A stretch of 6,698 bases of DNA from an uncultured Lachnospiraceae bacterium (GTDB lineage: Bacteria; Bacillota; Clostridia; Lachnospirales; Lachnospiraceae): contig CAKRRJ010000105.1 of the NCBI GenBank assembly GCA_934394615.1, positions 1 to 6,698 of the forward strand. Direction: 5' to 3'. Below the pieces are notes generated by a model that was not told the origin of the DNA, searched no databases, and saw only the letters and a list, made by a program, of their open reading frames with translations. The position numbers and the translations under genes were made by a program. Below, piece by piece: positions 6,263 to 6,698 of the stretch. The first letter of the stretch is position 1; every line of letters begins with the position of its first letter.

Positions 6263-6537
6263 GGCTATGACGGAGACAGTAGCGCTGCAGAGAACGTAAA
6301 AGCAGAACGCAAAACAGGCGGAATGCAGGAGCGAGCCGGGGGCGGTGGAAGCCCGGTGCAAGTAAGGCAGCAGTCGAAAATCACTCCCGAGCCGCAGGCT
6401 GAACAAATTTACAAACGGTTTCAGTAAGCCCCGCCGGCATTCCACCGTTAGTTGGAACTCATATGTTTGTATGCAGTAATAGGTGGTCAAAAGTGGCAAG
6501 AAGTGTCGTTTCCTGTTTGCAGGAGACGGCTTTTTTT
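6263..6537 (+). ncRNA. T-box riboswitch, isoleucine specifier, controlling ileS
   Basis: The leader senses uncharged tRNA-Ile and lets transcription continue into ileS. The stem I base pairs GGCT (6263-6266) with AGCC (6390-6393), and GGAG (6272-6275) with CTCC (6384-6387), with kink-turn-like TGA/CGA bases between. The specifier loop carries AGTA (6278-6281) on one side and GAA (6376-6378) on the other. The specifier codon is ATC (6380-6382), followed by the expected purine A6383. The distal stem I has the AGGAGCGAG bulge and the CCGGG/CCCGG arm (6336-6340, 6352-6356) capped by a GGTGGAAG-type loop. A stem II helix pairs AACGGT (6414-6419) with ACCGTT (6444-6449). Stem III is CATA/TATG around 6460-6473. 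The antiterminator pairs AATAGG (6478-6483) with CCTGTT (6512-6517) and exposes TGGT (6484-6487), complementary to the tRNA 3' end ACCA. ATC reads as Ile and the next gene is ileS, so the two lines of evidence agree. Confidence 0.92.
6505..6537 (+). terminator. T-box intrinsic terminator
   Basis: GTCGTTTCCTG (6505-6515) pairs with CAGGAGACGGC (6520-6530), including two G-U pairs, around a TTTG loop, followed by seven T (6531-6537). Its 5' arm overlaps the 3' strand of the antiterminator (6512-6517), so the two structures are mutually exclusive. It acts when tRNA-Ile is charged. Confidence 0.93.
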
Positions 6538-6538
6538 A

Positions 6539-6606
6539 TATCAATGGATCGCCCTGGCAGTCCTGCTGCGGCGTCAGAATCCGGCAAGCCGGATTCTTCC
6601 TTGATA
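6539..6606 (+). other. Post-terminator structured leader segment (predicted three-way junction)
   Basis: TATCAA (6539-6544) pairs with TTGATA (6601-6606) and encloses two hairpins. One is CGCC/GGCG plus GCAG/CTGC (6550-6573); the other is AGAATCCGGC/GCCGGATTCT, a perfect 10-bp stem (6576-6585 with 6588-6597). It lies between the terminator and the ileS ribosome binding site and carries no T run. Role unknown; the base pairing is directly visible. Confidence 0.45.
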
Positions 6607-6660
6607 CCCAAACACAAGATGTCCCGCTGCATGCGTCAAAGATTGGAGGCAAAGAAAAGC

Positions 6661-6698
6661 ATGTATGAGAAAGTACCTACAAATATGAATTTTGTAGA
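6661..6698 (+). CDS. ileS: Isoleucyl-tRNA synthetase, N-terminal fragment (runs off the window)
   Basis: Only 12 codons are visible, reading MYEKVPTNMNFV, with the gene continuing past the right edge. This resembles the start of clostridial IleS proteins (MYEKV followed by a short linker and NFV). GGAGG (6645-6649) lies 11 bases before the ATG. The identity is supported independently by the upstream T-box with an ATC isoleucine specifier. IleS charges tRNA-Ile in the cytoplasm; the catalytic HIGH and KMSKS motifs lie outside the window. A longer open frame across 6483-6668 in another phase is not coding. Confidence 0.85.
   Translation, partial: MYEKVPTNMNFV

Noticed and set aside
6230..6499. 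89-codon frame on - opposite the T-box
   Set aside because: It is antisense to a well-defined riboswitch and has no family resemblance or supported start.
6483..6668. 61-codon frame across the T-box terminator on +
   Set aside because: It overlaps the antiterminator/terminator and leader structure and ends inside ileS in another phase.

Overview
The window looks like part of a low-to-mid GC Firmicutes chromosome, most probably a Lachnospiraceae-type gut Clostridium. This rests on strong AGGAGG-like ribosome binding sites, sigma-A promoters with TG-extended -10 boxes, a T-box leader in front of ileS, a clostridial IleS N-terminus, and a DUF11-type repeat protein. The assignment is inferred from style and protein families; no 16S or other marker is present.

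Layout, left to right. (1) The C-terminal part of a GntP-family carboxylate/gluconate permease on + (1-1071). (2) A 14-bp hairpin shared with the convergent AIM24-family gene on - (1148-1984). (3) A divergent promoter region, then a two-repeat DUF11 protein on + (start placed at 2173, end 3024). (4) Three bases later, a head-to-head pair of broken genes: the last ~170 codons of a short-chain dehydrogenase on - (3028-3540), abutting the effector-binding domain of a LysR-type regulator on + (3541-4131). Both 5' ends are missing at the same point, as expected if one deletion removed a divergent regulator/target promoter region together with both gene starts. (5) A 60-aa gene of unknown function on + (4173-4355). 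(6) A ~225-bp, nearly self-complementary element (4378-4602). (7) Nicotinate phosphoribosyltransferase pncB on - (4624-6084). (8) A divergent control region: the pncB promoter, then a consensus promoter driving a T-box riboswitch (6263-6537) and the first 12 codons of ileS on + (6661 to the window end).

Functionally these are mostly unrelated housekeeping and accessory genes: NAD salvage (pncB), isoleucyl-tRNA charging (ileS) under control of uncharged tRNA-Ile, and sugar-acid uptake (GntP). The T-box specifier reads ATC (Ile), which agrees with the identity of the gene that follows.

The points most worth a second look are the deletion-fused dehydrogenase/LysR pair, the long palindromic element, several oddities of the T-box (a non-canonical antiterminator bulge and a duplicated segment in the stem I 5' arm), and a DUF11 protein with no visible export signal. 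I did not find a clearly new multi-gene system.
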